NCBI GenBank assembly: GCA_034509735.1
Contig: JACGWO010000005.1
Location: 17,969,264-18,033,263 of the forward strand
Length of the DNA: 64,000 nt
DNA from: Sesamum alatum
Lineage: Eukaryota > Streptophyta > Magnoliopsida > Lamiales > Pedaliaceae
Direction: 5' to 3'
In this document: positions 24,229 to 34,450 of the stretch, one piece after another
Layout of the letters: each line of letters opens with the position of its first letter
How positions within the stretch are numbered: the stretch's first letter is position 1
The notes under the pieces: model-generated
The model's input: only the letters and a program-made list of their open reading frames with translations
What the model was told of the DNA's origin: nothing
The model's database searches: none
Position numbers and translations under genes: made by a program

Positions 24229-26227
24229 TGAAAGAAATCGGTGGATCGTCCCGGGAATTGCGCGAATGCGGAAGCGCGATAAAAATAAATTTACAAAAAT
24301 AAAAGGCATGCTTTTAATTGAAAAGAACACGCTCAAGGGGTGTGCCCTTGAGGTTCCTGGGCGTTCGGTGTATCTCATGATCATAAAACAAATAAAGAAA
24401 TCATGGAGGCCACAGAGTTGAAAATTAAAGAGGGACGAAAATCTTAAAACGAGACCTACCCGTTGTCGTTTTCGTCTTCAACGGCTACTCACGTTGTTCC
24501 CCGTTTTGCACCAAGACCTCGTTCTTGAGATCCTCCAAATCGTCACACACGATCCACCCACGTATTCTTGCACGTCGTGCTAGCAACGAACAAGTATTAT
24601 TTTTGAGAGGATAGATTAACCACGCGTTATGAATTAACGGGATCGATCTTCCTTAGTTCAATTGTTCCAAGAATAAAAGAACAAGAAAAATAATATTTTC
24701 TTGGTGAGAGAGAGAGAGGGGCGGACGAGAGAGGAGAGGAGAGAGTGTGTGTTGTGTGTGTGTTTTCAAGAATCATCATCCTACAAATGTTGGAAGCTAG
24801 AGGTTTATATAGAGGAAGAGTTTAATCCTCTTTAAACTCAAACTCTAAGTAATCTAATTTGACTAGGATTTTGACCTAGTCAAAGTCCTAGTCAAACTAG
24901 TGTTTGACCTAGTCAAACGAATCCTAGCCTTCCATCTCCCCTTTCCATCTCAACCGTTGATTTTAATTTAATGGAATATTTAAATCCTATTAAATATTCC
25001 AAAAGGCTAAAAGAATAAATATAATATAATAAATAAATATTATTATTTATTCTAAGCCCATTAAATCAACCCTTTTAATAAATCGTATTTATTAATTTAA
25101 TTCCCTTTATCAAATAGAAGGAATTAATTTCTCCAAGAAAATATAGGACCCGATTAAATCTAATTTAATCATTCCTTTACTCCAATATTTAATTCCAAAT
25201 TAAATACTAAGTGTGTGTGGATAGTGTGTGACTCTTTAGGTTCACCATTCAGCTAGACTTGGTCGGATTCCTAGAATCCGTCCGTTACCATGGGTGGCCA
25301 TCTAGCAACGGTCCATGGCACTAGAGACTAGGTGAAATATTCGGGGATGAACATTTAGGCTCTAACAGTACACTTGTCCTTCTGTCTTCGGTCTCATCAC
25401 TTAGAGTCTAGGGCACGGAAAAAGCAGGTACCCATTTTGGACCTAAGTGTCGGTCTGTCCTTACTAAACGTCGCAAGGGAAACCTCTCCCTTCTGTTCAG
25501 TCACTGTGGCCACAGATTTCAGGGACAAGACACAGAGCATACATGAGACTCAACTGTCAATACCTTTTGACAGGAGACAGATCCTTTCTTGGAAACTACT
25601 GTCACTTTGTGCACCCGAGCTGCACTAGACATGGCTTATGACTACTCAAGAGTATTTTGGCAATCTCTCACCATATCTAAGATACAGACCTGACGCACAG
25701 GTAAACTCAGCAGTTCCTCAAGTCAAAGGACTTGGCCTATACCGTTGGAACCGGGAATACACGTCATACCTTGCTGACCATACTCAAGGTCCTCCGTAAG
25801 ACGGTTCCCGCGAGTCACCTCAGTCAGCTGCTTCCTAGCATGCTGACCCACTAACACTGCTTAGACGACCTTCGTCACCCATCGATGAAACACGACAGCA
25901 GATGCTTAGTGCAAGTCTCAAAGGGAATCCCGGTACCCATTTTCGGGATTCCTTGACTTGGAGATTTCCGGACTGATTCGGTGAGAGTGATATCATGGAC
26001 CTACCTCCAAGCGTAGTCCCAGTCCCCGAAATCGATACTCAGTCCGTGGGCTTTGTTTGCATAGTGAACAGAAATGTAAATGCAGATATAAGTGAACGTA
26101 AACAAAGTATTGCCATATGAATTTTCACTTCTTTATTCATAAATTTTTTATCAAATACCAAAGAATTGTCTAGACATAGGTTACATATTCCTGCCAAAAT
26201 TGGCTCACATGGTCATCTATTCTAACA
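24229..26227 (-). repeat. Copy 4 3' LTR, full length (1999 bp)
   Basis: Reverse LTR from TGAAAGAAATCGGTGGATCG to CATCTATTCTAACA. It contains the minus-strand TATA box (24804-24813), the CTGTGGCCACAG palindrome near 25505 and the CCATGG dyad near 25289-25319. Compared with it, the 5' LTR of the same element lacks about 1.7 kb of the middle. Confidence 0.93.
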
Positions 26228-26238
26228 ATCTCCCACTT
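26228..26238 (-). promoter_or_regulatory. Polypurine tract of copy 4
   Basis: On the minus strand it reads AAGTGGGAGAT and directly precedes the LTR start TGTTAGAAT. This is the position and composition of the plus-strand primer of Ty1/copia elements. The same tract stands beside the 3' LTRs of copies 1, 2 and 3. Confidence 0.88.
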
Positions 26239-26243
26239 GACCT

Positions 26244-26895
26244 TTAAAGCCAATTGCCCATATGCTTAATCCCCATCATCTCAAGATGTTGCGTATGAGC
26301 GCTCTGCGACATAGGCTTTGTCAGCGGGTCTGCTGTGTTGTCTGTCGAGTTGACTCGGTCCATCCGGACGTCACCTCTTCCTACCATTTCTCTAAGAGGA
26401 TGGTAGCGTCTAAGAATATGTTTGGAACGGTGATGAGATCTCGGTTCCTTTGCTTGCGCTATAGCGCCATTGTTATCACAGAAGATGACAACGGGCTCGG
26501 CGATGCTAGGCACCACACCCAACTCTTGGATGTAGTTTCTCATCCAAACCGCTTCCTTAGCAGCTTCTGAAGCTGCTATGTATTCAGCCTCTGTGGTGGA
26601 GTCAGCAATGGTTGCTTGCTTGGAACTTTTTCCAAGCTACTACTCCTCCATTGAGTTTGAATACATACCCCGATTGAGACTTGGCATCATCGTCATCAGA
26701 CTGGAAGCTAGCGTCGCTAAAGCCTTCCAGAATCAGTTCTCCATTGCCATAGACTAAGAACATCTCCTTAGTCCTCCTTAGGTACTTAAGGATGCCCTTA
26801 ACAGCATTCCAATGTGCTTCTCCTGCGCAGGACTGATATCTGCTTGTCACGCTCAAAGCGTATGCAATGTCAGGCCTAGTGCAGTGGACCGCATA
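26244..26895 (-). pseudogene. Copy 4 RNase H (stop and frameshift)
   Basis: Continuation of pol after the TAA at 26896-26898. The first piece (26856-26602) reads SVTSRYQSCAGEAHWNAV and ILEGFSDASFQSDDDDAK. An extra A in the run at about 26630 (one base longer than in copy 3 at 23577) shifts the frame within the AWKSSKQ motif. The second piece (26543-26244) gives YIQELGVVPSIAEP, VIFCDNNGAIAQAKEP and LTKPMSQSAH. The domain would remove the RNA strand during reverse transcription. Apart from these lesions the sequence is well kept, so inactivation looks fairly recent. Confidence 0.88.
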
Positions 26896-28479
26896 TTAGA
26901 TGCTACCTACGGCAGAAGCATAGGGGATGATTTTCATCCTTTCAAGTTCCTCATCAGTCTGTGGGGACTGTTTCTTGGATAACTTGATCCCATGCCTCAT
27001 TGGAAGGAATCCTCGTTTGGAGTTGTCCATTCGATATCTCTTTAGGACTTTCTCCATATACGAGTTTTGGGTGAGTCCTAACATCCCTTTAGATCTGTCC
27101 CTGACGATCTGGATGCCTAGGATGTAGGAGGCTTCACCCAAGTCCTTCATGGAAAACTGGGTTGACAACCATGCTTTTGTGTTTCCTAACAGTCTAACGT
27201 CATTACCAATGAGCAGAATGTCATCCACATAAAGCACTAGGAACACTATTGAGCTCCCACTGACCTTCTTGTATACACAAGGGTCGGATTCGCTTTTGAT
27301 GAAGTCATAACCCCGTATTACTTCATCAAAGCGAATGTTCCAACTTCGGGAGGCTTGTTTGAGGCCATAGATGGACTTCTGGAGACGACAGACTTTCTGT
27401 TCTTCTCCAGTGACCGTGAAACCCTGCGGCTGATCCATATAGATCTCTTCTTCAACGAAACCGTTGAGGAAGGCCGTTTTCACGTCCATCTGCCATATCT
27501 CATAGTCATACCATGCTGCTATGGCGAGCAGAATCCGAATGGACTTAGCCATGGCTACTGGCGAGTAGGTATCCTCAAAATCGACCCCGGGTCGTTGAGT
27601 GTATCCCTTAGCTACAAGCCTAGCCTTAAAGGTTGTGACTTCTCCATCAACGCCAAGTTTGCGCTTGTAGACCCACTTACAGCCCACTGGCTTAACACCT
27701 TTTGGTGGATCTACGAGACTCCAAACTTGGTTCTCACTCATGGAGTCCATTTCGGCTTTCATGGCCTCAAGCCATTTTCCAGAGTCGATGTCAGACATCG
27801 CTTCTCCATACGTCTTAGGATCGTTATCCAAAAGATCGGTCGCACCTAGAAAGCCATATCTCACTGGAGGTCTGGACTCTCTAGTTGACCTACGGAGAAC
27901 GGGAACGTCAGTGGTGACTGTGGGCGTTGACTGTATCGGAGCCGGTAGTTCAGGAACCGGGGCTGGCTGTTCCTGAGGCTGTCTTTCATGCCTAGCATGT
28001 TGGACTTCTCGAGGTTGGTCAGCCCTTCGGCTATCTATCCTGAATCCTCTAAGTGAGGGTTCCATGGCCTCCTTTGATGGCTGGATTCCATCACTTGATT
28101 CCTCAAGGATCAGCTCATCAGGTTGGATATCCTCCGGGAAGCCTTGCTCCAAGAAAACTGCATTTCTTGAAACAAACACCTTTTGTTCCAAGGGGTCATA
28201 AAAGTAATAACCCGCAGTTTCTTTAGGGTATCCAACGAACCTGCATAAGCTAGATCTAGATTCTAACTTATCTCCCACTAACCTCTTGACGTATGCGGGG
28301 CTACCCCACACTTTCAAGTAGTTGTAGGATGCAGGCTTGCCGTGCCATATCTCATATGGCGTTTGGGTCAATGTACTAGTAGGCGCTAAATTCAATAATT
28401 TGGCCGCTGTCTCTAGTGCATAGCCCCAAAACGATAAGGGCAATTTGGTAAAACTCATCATGGACCGAACCATGTCCAA
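26896..28479 (-). CDS. Copy 4 integrase C-terminus and reverse transcriptase (527-aa open frame)
   Basis: Open frame with, in order: integrase C-terminal part (MDMVRSMMSFTKLPLSFWGY, EIWHGKPASYNYLKVWGSPA, residues 1-120), a Pro/Glu-rich linker with RRSTRESRPPVRYGF (about 195-215), then the copia RT. RT landmarks are KWVYKRKLGVDGEVTTFKAR, AIAAWYDYEIWQMDVKTAFLNG (first catalytic Asp), RLQKSIYGLKQASRSWNIRF and the catalytic LYVDDILLIGND at about 27195-27240. The first Met is not a true start: the same frame runs 42 codons upstream to the TGA at 28603-28605. It ends at a TAA where sister copies have a Gln codon. It is part of a broken polyprotein, not a separate gene. Confidence 0.9.
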   Translation of the reverse strand: MDMVRSMMSFTKLPLSFWGYALETAAKLLNLAPTSTLTQTPYEIWHGKPASYNYLKVWGSPAYVKRLVGDKLESRSSLCRFVGYPKETAGYYFYDPLEQKVFVSRNAVFLEQGFPEDIQPDELILEESSDGIQPSKEAMEPSLRGFRIDSRRADQPREVQHARHERQPQEQPAPVPELPAPIQSTPTVTTDVPVLRRSTRESRPPVRYGFLGATDLLDNDPKTYGEAMSDIDSGKWLEAMKAEMDSMSENQVWSLVDPPKGVKPVGCKWVYKRKLGVDGEVTTFKARLVAKGYTQRPGVDFEDTYSPVAMAKSIRILLAIAAWYDYEIWQMDVKTAFLNGFVEEEIYMDQPQGFTVTGEEQKVCRLQKSIYGLKQASRSWNIRFDEVIRGYDFIKSESDPCVYKKVSGSSIVFLVLYVDDILLIGNDVRLLGNTKAWLSTQFSMKDLGEASYILGIQIVRDRSKGMLGLTQNSYMEKVLKRYRMDNSKRGFLPMRHGIKLSKKQSPQTDEELERMKIIPYASAVGSI

Positions 28480-28602
28480 CAGGGTTCGATTCCTCCTTTC
28501 AGAGACACCATTTAACTGTGGTGTTCCTGGAGGTGTCCATTCTGATATTATACCATGTTCTTTTAGATAATCTAGGAACTCCGTACTAAGGTATTCACCG
28601 CC

Positions 28603-30297
28603 TCAGTCCAACCGTAGGATTTTAATTTTGCAGTTGGTTTGATTCTCCACTTCAAGTCTGAATTCTTTAAACCTCTCAAGAGCTTCAGACTTGTACCTCA
28701 TCAGGTAAACATAACCATACCGTGAATGATCATCGGTGAAGGTTATGAAGTAGGAGAACCCACCTCGGGCCTGCGTCCTTAGTGGTCCACATACGTCTGT
28801 ATGGACCAAGTCCAACAGACCTGTGGCAAGCCTGCTTTGTCCTACAAAGGGCTTCTTGGTCATTTTCCCTCTTAGACAGGACTCACAAGTTGGTAGATTG
28901 CTCAAGTCCCCAACCTCTAGGTTCTTTGAGTCTACCAACCTTTTCATCCTATCTTGGGATATATGACCTAGCCTAGCGTGCCACAGACGTGCGTTCCCGT
29001 TATTATCTAATTTTTGTTTGTGTTGTGCATTGAGGATGAAATTCGTTTGTTGCAAGATATAGAGTCCGTTATGCAATGTACCAAGTAGATGAGCAATTCC
29101 ACACCTCATCAAATAAAAGCAATTTTTATTGATTCTAAACTCATAACCACTATTGTCCAACAATGGAATGGAAATGATGTTTTTAATCATACTGGGTACA
29201 AAATAAACTTGCTCTAAATCTATGCTAATATTATCACTAATCACTAGAGTGGCGGATCCTACTGCTTCTGCCGAGATGGCCTTGCCATTCCCAAGCTTCA
29301 GGATCATGTCCCCGCTACCCAGTTTTCTGCTTCTTTTCAACACCTGCAAGTCATTGCAAATGTGAGCTCCACAGCCGGTATCTAATACCCAAGAGGCAGA
29401 ACTAGTGACCATATTAACCTCAATCACATATATACCTTGGCTCGAGAAGAGTTTGGGGCACTCTCTCTTCCAATGCCCTTTCTCACGGCAGTTGATACAT
29501 ACGTCATATGCCTTTGACTGTTGCTTGGAGACAACCTTTCCCTTTCCTTTGCCTTTCCCCTCTTTGGCAATGGGAACACTCTTAGTGTTCGTAGCTGCTT
29601 TGACGACCTTTCCCTTCCCTTTCTTCTTCTTCCAACGTCCGGCACCCTTGCCTTTCGTATTAGAAGTCGAAGCACCTCCAAACAACACCGAAGGCGTGGA
29701 CTTCTTAGTCGTTGCCTCGTATTGCACCAACATATTGATCAACTCATGAATGCCCTTCTCAAGTGCGTTCATGTTGTAGTTGACGATAAATTGGTCAAAG
29801 GAGGGTGGGAGTGACTGAAGGACCACATCTATGTACATTTCATTATCGAGACCTGCCTTTAGGTCCTCGAGCTTTTCCACCAGGGTAAGCATTTTAACCC
29901 CGTGCTCTTGTACAGAGGATCCTTCTGTCATTTTCGTTCCAAAGAACGCCTTGGTCGCGACATACCTAGTATGCCGGTCCGGGACTGCATAGCAATCCTT
30001 AAAGCGAGCCATGATGGAAGGGACATCGTCTAGCCTTTCATATTGTTTCTGAATCTCATTGGTCATCGAAGCAAGTATGATGCTACGGACCTTCGGGTTA
30101 TCCTTATGCCAAGTCTCGAACGTCTCACGTTCTTCTGGCGTGGATCCTTCCGCTAAGGTCCTAGGGAGAGGCTCGTCCATGACGTAGCCTTGGTTCTCGT
30201 AATCTAGGACTATCCTGAGATTGCGCAACCAGTTGTTGTAGTTTGTTCCATTGAATTTGTTTGTCTCAAGAATGGTGGAAAGTGGGTTCTTAGACAT
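28603..30297 (-). CDS. Copy 4 gag-protease-integrase (564-aa open frame)
   Basis: Starts at an ATG giving MSKNPLSTILETNKFNGTNY; this start fits because it follows the leader and opens the gag core (WLRNLRIVLDYEN). Gag spans about residues 1-260 with a Lys/Gly-rich tail. The CCHC knuckle CINCREKGHWKREC is at about 264-278, the protease LDTGCGAH at about 302-310, and the pre-integrase HHCC segment LWHARLGHIS...CESC at about 425-465. The integrase core follows with LVHTDVCGPL (first Asp, about 495) and TDDHSRYGYVYL. It stops at TGA 28603-28605, just before the conserved GGEY block. Sister copies have CGA here, a C-to-T change at a CpG. Gag is complete, so virus-like particle protein could still be encoded if transcribed. 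Confidence 0.92.
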   Translation of the reverse strand: MSKNPLSTILETNKFNGTNYNNWLRNLRIVLDYENQGYVMDEPLPRTLAEGSTPEERETFETWHKDNPKVRSIILASMTNEIQKQYERLDDVPSIMARFKDCYAVPDRHTRYVATKAFFGTKMTEGSSVQEHGVKMLTLVEKLEDLKAGLDNEMYIDVVLQSLPPSFDQFIVNYNMNALEKGIHELINMLVQYEATTKKSTPSVLFGGASTSNTKGKGAGRWKKKKGKGKVVKAATNTKSVPIAKEGKGKGKGKVVSKQQSKAYDVCINCREKGHWKRECPKLFSSQGIYVIEVNMVTSSASWVLDTGCGAHICNDLQVLKRSRKLGSGDMILKLGNGKAISAEAVGSATLVISDNISIDLEQVYFVPSMIKNIISIPLLDNSGYEFRINKNCFYLMRCGIAHLLGTLHNGLYILQQTNFILNAQHKQKLDNNGNARLWHARLGHISQDRMKRLVDSKNLEVGDLSNLPTCESCLRGKMTKKPFVGQSRLATGLLDLVHTDVCGPLRTQARGGFSYFITFTDDHSRYGYVYLMRYKSEALERFKEFRLEVENQTNCKIKILRLD

Positions 30298-32479
30298 TTT
30301 AAAATCTACATTTTAGAAAACAGTGCGCGATCAGCAGAAAATAAAATACGGTGGTTTGATAAAATAATTAAATGCATGGACTTTAGTCATTTAATCCTCC
30401 CACTATTTATACGAAAACACGGTACTCTCAAACGTGGTTTTCGGGAAATCCTTTCCAAGTGGGCTTGGGATCCACAGTGATTTTTCCCATACCCCGCTTT
30501 TACGATTCGCATGGAAAAGATCCTGTGGGAGGTATTCCATACCATTCTCGTTCCACGAGATTCCCAATATTATTGCCTCACCCTTTCACATGATCCCGAG
30601 GACTCCAAGCGAATCATGTTAATTGGGCGTTAGACCCAACCCAATCGACCGAGCCACGGACCCACTGGTACCCCCACGACTCGTGAGATAGGTAGCAGCA
30701 ACCCGCTTTTCGTTCATGACATAATGCAGCTTCCTTTAAGTACAATGACGTGCCACGACTCGTGAGACCACGCTATTGATCTAAAGCAGCTTCCTCACTA
30801 TGCCATGGATTGGAAGGCATGGACAAACTCCTAGAGTTCATGTCCACTTTGTCTAGGGTCTAATATTTTGACATTGGTCCAACCAATGTGAGAGTAAGTA
30901 ACGACCAAGATCTCAAATAAATAAATATCTACACATACATCCATAATGCGTAAATAAACCATTCATAGCAGTTATATGATAAATAAACAACCCATTCATC
31001 CATCATCATAACCACATGCAAAATTAAAGCCTAGCACGCCCCTGTTGGATGATCACGAGCCCGAATCCTATGCGACCCACTGAGCCCGCAGTGGATCTAT
31101 GGTCAATCTAGGGTTGGTCCTATACTATTACATTAATAGTAACCCAATCATCATGCTGATGGGCCTTGGTCTCTTTTTTCTCTTTCTTCACTTCATGGAA
31201 AACTCCAAGGGACCTCCCGTCTGGGCTCTCCATGTGGTCCTTCCTTCTTCTCCACCAATTACAAAAATAGAAACCTCACTCCTAGTCTACTCTCATTACA
31301 TATTAAAAAAAAAGAAACCCCAGCGAAAACCCGGGGGGAGTACATAAGGAGGGAGGTAGAATGCCTTATTATTCCAAGGCAACTAGAAAGAGAGAAGGAG
31401 AAAGCAGTAAAAGAGGCACACAGGCCCAACAGAAAATAAACCATACATCCGGTCTTAGGGCTCGCGATCATCCATTTCCATCCAACACACATAATCACAT
31501 GATCCAATCATATAATTACACAATACCAACAACATATGATTTCCAATCATAAATATTCAAAATAATAAATTAATATATGCACAACGTGTGAAAAAATAAA
31601 ACACAAATATTGGTAATATTATTTTCTCGTTTTAGGAAAACCTTTCCTCATTATTTTAAGTAAAATAACCCCGGGATTCCAAATCCAATTTATTTTACTC
31701 CTAAAATAATGTCTTTTAGAAAATAGGCATAATTGAACCAAAAACGATTTTTCAGAATTAATTCAAAATTAAAACTGAAAATAATTAAAAAAAAAAAAGG
31801 AAAAATACTGCTAGGGTTTTGAAACCCTAGCAGCAGCGCGCGCGCGCCTGGCCGGCAGCACGCTGCGCGGCCTGGCATGCCGGCAGGCCGCCGCGCGCGC
31901 AGGCTCCCTTGCCTTGCGCGCGCGCTGGCCTGCTGGCTGCCGGCCGTGCCGTGCGCAGTGCGCGCGCAGACGCGCACTGGGCACGCCTGCCGGGCACGCG
32001 CACGCAGACTCCTCCGTCTGCGTGCGCGCGCGCCTGGCGGCGCTGCCCAGAGCCCATCCGCGCGCGGACTCGCAGGCGCGCAGCCTTGCGCGCCCGCACG
32101 CATGAGCGCGCCTGCGGGGCGCGCGCGCGCGCAGACACCCTTGTCTGCGTGCGCGCGCGCCTGGAGGCGCTGCCTCCGCGCGACCGGCTTGGCGGGCGCG
32201 CGCAGGCCTCCCTTGCCTGCGCGCGTCTGCCCTGTCGGCCGCGCACGGCCAGCCCTCCCGGCTGGCCGGCTGCGTCATTTCTCGTTTTCCGTTCAAATTT
32301 CCACCCCGTTTCCCAAGAAAAACAGAAAAAAATACCAACATTCAGAAATCCACACGAATTAAAAGCAATAAAATCGACATGCTTAAAATCAAGAACAATC
32401 AAGATTTAATATAAAACATGCCAATATCACGTTTCATGCTTATAACGCACATAAACCCTAGGCCTATACACTGAACCGG
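30298..32479 (-). other. Copy 4 untranslated leader (about 2.2 kb)
   Basis: Non-coding stretch between the PBS and the gag ATG; long leaders are typical of BARE/Angela-type copia elements. It includes a 77-bp-spaced repeat of CCACGACTCGTGAGA (about 30676 and 30753), an AT-rich middle and a very GC-rich block (31832-32275). No protein is supported: the long Arg/Ala-rich frames arise from GC composition alone. Confidence 0.8.
31832..32275. repeat. GC-rich array of four hairpins in the copy 4 leader
   Basis: About 440 bp dominated by GCGCGC runs in an otherwise AT-rich window. Four inverted repeats follow one another. Stem-loop 1 is at about 31892-31925 (loop TCCCTT). Stem-loop 2 is at 31997-32028 (13-bp perfect stem, loop TCCTCC). 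Stem-loop 3 is at about 32120-32160 (loop CCCT). Stem-loop 4 is at about 32195-32226 (11-bp stem, loop CTCCCTT). Similar pyrimidine loops and flanking GCGCCTGG suggest duplication of one unit. Confidence 0.75.
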
Positions 32480-32491
32480 GCTCTGATACCA
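32480..32491 (-). promoter_or_regulatory. Primer binding site of copy 4 (initiator Met-tRNA)
   Basis: The minus strand reads TGGTATCAGAGC, one base after the 5' LTR end (TTTCTTTCA). It is complementary to the 3' end of plant initiator Met-tRNA, the usual primer of Ty1/copia elements. Confidence 0.92.
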
Positions 32492-32492
32492 C

Positions 32493-32788
32493 TGAAAGAA
32501 ATCGGTGGATCGTCCCGGGAATTGCGCGAATGCGGAAGCGCGATAAAAATAAATTTACAAAAATAAAAGGCATGCTTTTAATTGAAAAGAACACGCTCAA
32601 GGGGTGTGCCCTTGAGGTTCCCGGGTGTTTGGTGTATCTCATGATCATAAAACAAATAAAGAAATCATGGAGGCCACAGAGGTTACATATTCTCATGATC
32701 ATAATTTTTTATCAAATACCAAAGAATTGTCTAGACATAGGTTACATATTCGTGCCAAAATTGGCTTACATGGTCACCTATTCTAACA
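32493..32788 (-). repeat. Copy 4 5' LTR, internally deleted (296 bp)
   Basis: Keeps both LTR ends (TGAAAGAAATCGG and CACCTATTCTAACA) but has lost about 1.7 kb between GGCCACAGAG (to 32681) and TTTTTTATCAAATACC (from about 32704). The lost part includes the TATA box. At the junction is a filler of about 20 bp made of two pieces found nearby (GTTACATATTC and TCATGATCATAA). Confidence 0.88.
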
Positions 32789-32793
32789 TACAC

Positions 32794-33380
32794 AAGGGTC
32801 AAACTCGTTCTTGATGAAATCATAACCCCGTATGACTTCATCAAAATGGATATTCCAACTTCAGGAAGCTTGTTTGAGACCATAGATGGGCCTTTGGAGA
32901 TGGCAGACCTTCTGCTCTTCTCCAACAGATGTGAAACCCTCCGACTGATCCATATAGATCTCTTCCTCAATGAATCCGTTAAGGAAAACCATTTTCATGT
33001 GCATCTGCCCTATTTCATAGTCATACCATGCAGCTATAGCAAGCATAATCCGAAGGGACTTGGCCATGGCTACGGGCGAATAGGTTTCCTCAAAATCGAC
33101 CCCAGGCCACTGAGTATAACCTTCTGCCACAAGCTTCACCTTGAAGGTAGTCACCTCCACGTCAGCTCCAAGCTTACGTTTGTAGACCCATTTACATCCA
33201 ACATGCTTGACACCCTTGAGTGGATCTATTAAGGTCCAAACCTTGTTTGAACTCATAGAGTCCATTTCGGATTTCATGGCCCCAATCCATTTTCCCGAAT
33301 CGATGTCCGACATCGCTTCTCCGTAGGTCTTTGGATTATTGTCCAACTGACTGGTCAAACCCAGAAACCATACCTATCAA
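32794..33380 (-). pseudogene. Copy 3 reverse transcriptase N-terminal part
   Basis: Minus-strand frame 33358-32861 with YGEAMSDIDSGKWIGAMKSE, KWVYKRKLGADVEV, FEETYSPVAMAKSLRIMLA, FLNGFIEEEIYMDQ and RLQ-like RPIYGLKQAS. It joins the RT end at 24223 across copy 4. Some catalytic-region residues are changed (QMHMKMVFLNG for QMDVKTAFLNG), so the first catalytic Asp is lost. The upstream end is cut by LTR F at about 33380. Confidence 0.85.
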
Positions 33381-33384
33381 GTTG

Positions 33385-34435
33385 TGTAACAATGTGTAGA
33401 TCCTCCCGGGAGGTTGCGCGAATGCAAAAGCGCGAGAATTAAAACAAAAAACGTAAATCATGCATAAATTACAGAATTTAAACAAGTTATTCAAGGGGTG
33501 TTCCCTTGAACCTCCTGGGTGTTTGGTGTATCTCATGAATTAAAGAAAAAGCATGTAGTATTCATGGAGGCCATAGAGTTGTAACAAAGAGAACAAAAGA
33601 AACGAGACTTACCCATTATAGTCTTTCTTCGTACCGCTATACGCATTGTTCCACATTTTTCCATCGAGATTCCAAAGTAGGAACCCTCTAAATCGTCCAC
33701 GCAATTCATAGGATCTTGATTTTCCGTGCTAGCAAGAGATCAAGAAGAATAAGGGAGGACAAATCAACCTAGCATTATGAATTAACATGATCAATTCGTC
33801 TAGTGTTCCCTTGTATCAAAGACAAGGAAACAAAAAAGGCTTTCTTGGAGTGAAGAGAGGAGAGGGGACGAGATTGAGAGAGGGTGGTCGGCCGTGTGTG
33901 TGTGTGTGTCGATGAGAGATGAGTGTAGAGATTAGTATGTGTGTGTGTGTGTGTGTTTTGAGTATTTATAGGAAAATGGTCTTCCTATTCCTACACAAAC
34001 TCTCTTAAGAGAGGCACACTTTGACTAGGTTTTGGACCTAGTCAACCTAGGCTATGATTAAGTCAAACTTAATTATAGTCCTTCATCTCATCAAGCTCTC
34101 TAGAATCAATCTCATCTGTCCATCCTTTGATAGGCTTTATGGAATATTTTAAATCCGATTTAAAATAGTCCATTAGGCTTGTAATAAGTATCAAATAAAT
34201 ATTTGAGCCCAACAAATATTATTTCCATCTAGTTAAAGGTGGAAAGAGCTCATTCCCCAATTCCATAAATCCGATTTATGAGTCAAGCCTACTTTTAATC
34301 TAATTAAAGATTTGACACTCCAAGAAGAGAACCAACTTAATCTAATTAAATTGTCCGATCTCCCGGAATTATTCCCAAATTAATTCCTCCATTACCGGTG
34401 AATTGTGTGTGACTCTTTAGGTTCACCCTCAGCTA
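33385..34435 (-). mobile_element. Partial LTR F (3' half of a copia-family LTR)
   Basis: Reverse-oriented LTR end with the family marks CCCGGGAGGTTGCGCGAATGC, GTGTATCTCATGAATT, a CA/GA-rich leader and TTTATAGGAAAATGG. It ends at the TTCACCCTCAGCTA block (34435), where full LTRs continue for about another kilobase. The left terminus is uncertain within about 10 bp (33383-33394). The right part is deleted, so no target duplication can be checked. Confidence 0.8.
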
Positions 34436-34450
34436 CGGGATAGGCTAGTT

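Larger units (their letters stand above)
24229..32788 (-). mobile_element. Copy 4: full-structure copia retrotransposon (8560 bp), Angela-like
   Basis: The only copy with both termini, PBS, leader, gag-pol and polypurine tract. It is flanked by a perfect TACAC duplication (24224-24228 and 32789-32793) that splits the Tyr-Val-Asp-Asp region of copy 3. Right to left: 5' LTR 32493-32788 (internally deleted), PBS 32480-32491, leader 30298-32479, gag-protease-integrase 30297-28603, integrase-RT-RNase H to 26244, polypurine tract 26228-26238, 3' LTR 24229-26227. Two nonsense codons and one frameshift in pol, plus loss of the promoter part of the 5' LTR, make it non-autonomous. It has no later insertions, so it is among the youngest layers. 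Confidence 0.93.
20965..33380 (-). mobile_element. Copy 3: 5'-truncated copia element hosting intact copy 4
   Basis: Minus-strand element made of its 3' LTR (20965-23169), polypurine tract, RNase H and RT end (23170-24228), then the RT start (32794-33380) on the far side of copy 4. Integrase, protease, gag, leader and 5' LTR are missing. At about 33380 it abuts partial LTR F, which is of another LTR subtype and so is unlikely to be copy 3's own 5' LTR. The expected right target copy (GTTCT) is not present. Confidence 0.85.

Noticed and set aside
31690..32409. Several long Arg/Ala-rich frames on both strands (up to 191 codons)
   Set aside because: All frames on both strands are open here because the stretch is almost pure G and C. 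No domain, and it lies in the retrotransposon leader between PBS and gag.
33385..34435. F as the 5' LTR of copy 3
   Set aside because: Orientation would fit, but F is of a different LTR subtype from the copy 3 3' LTR (20965-23169), while the two LTRs of one element should be nearly alike.
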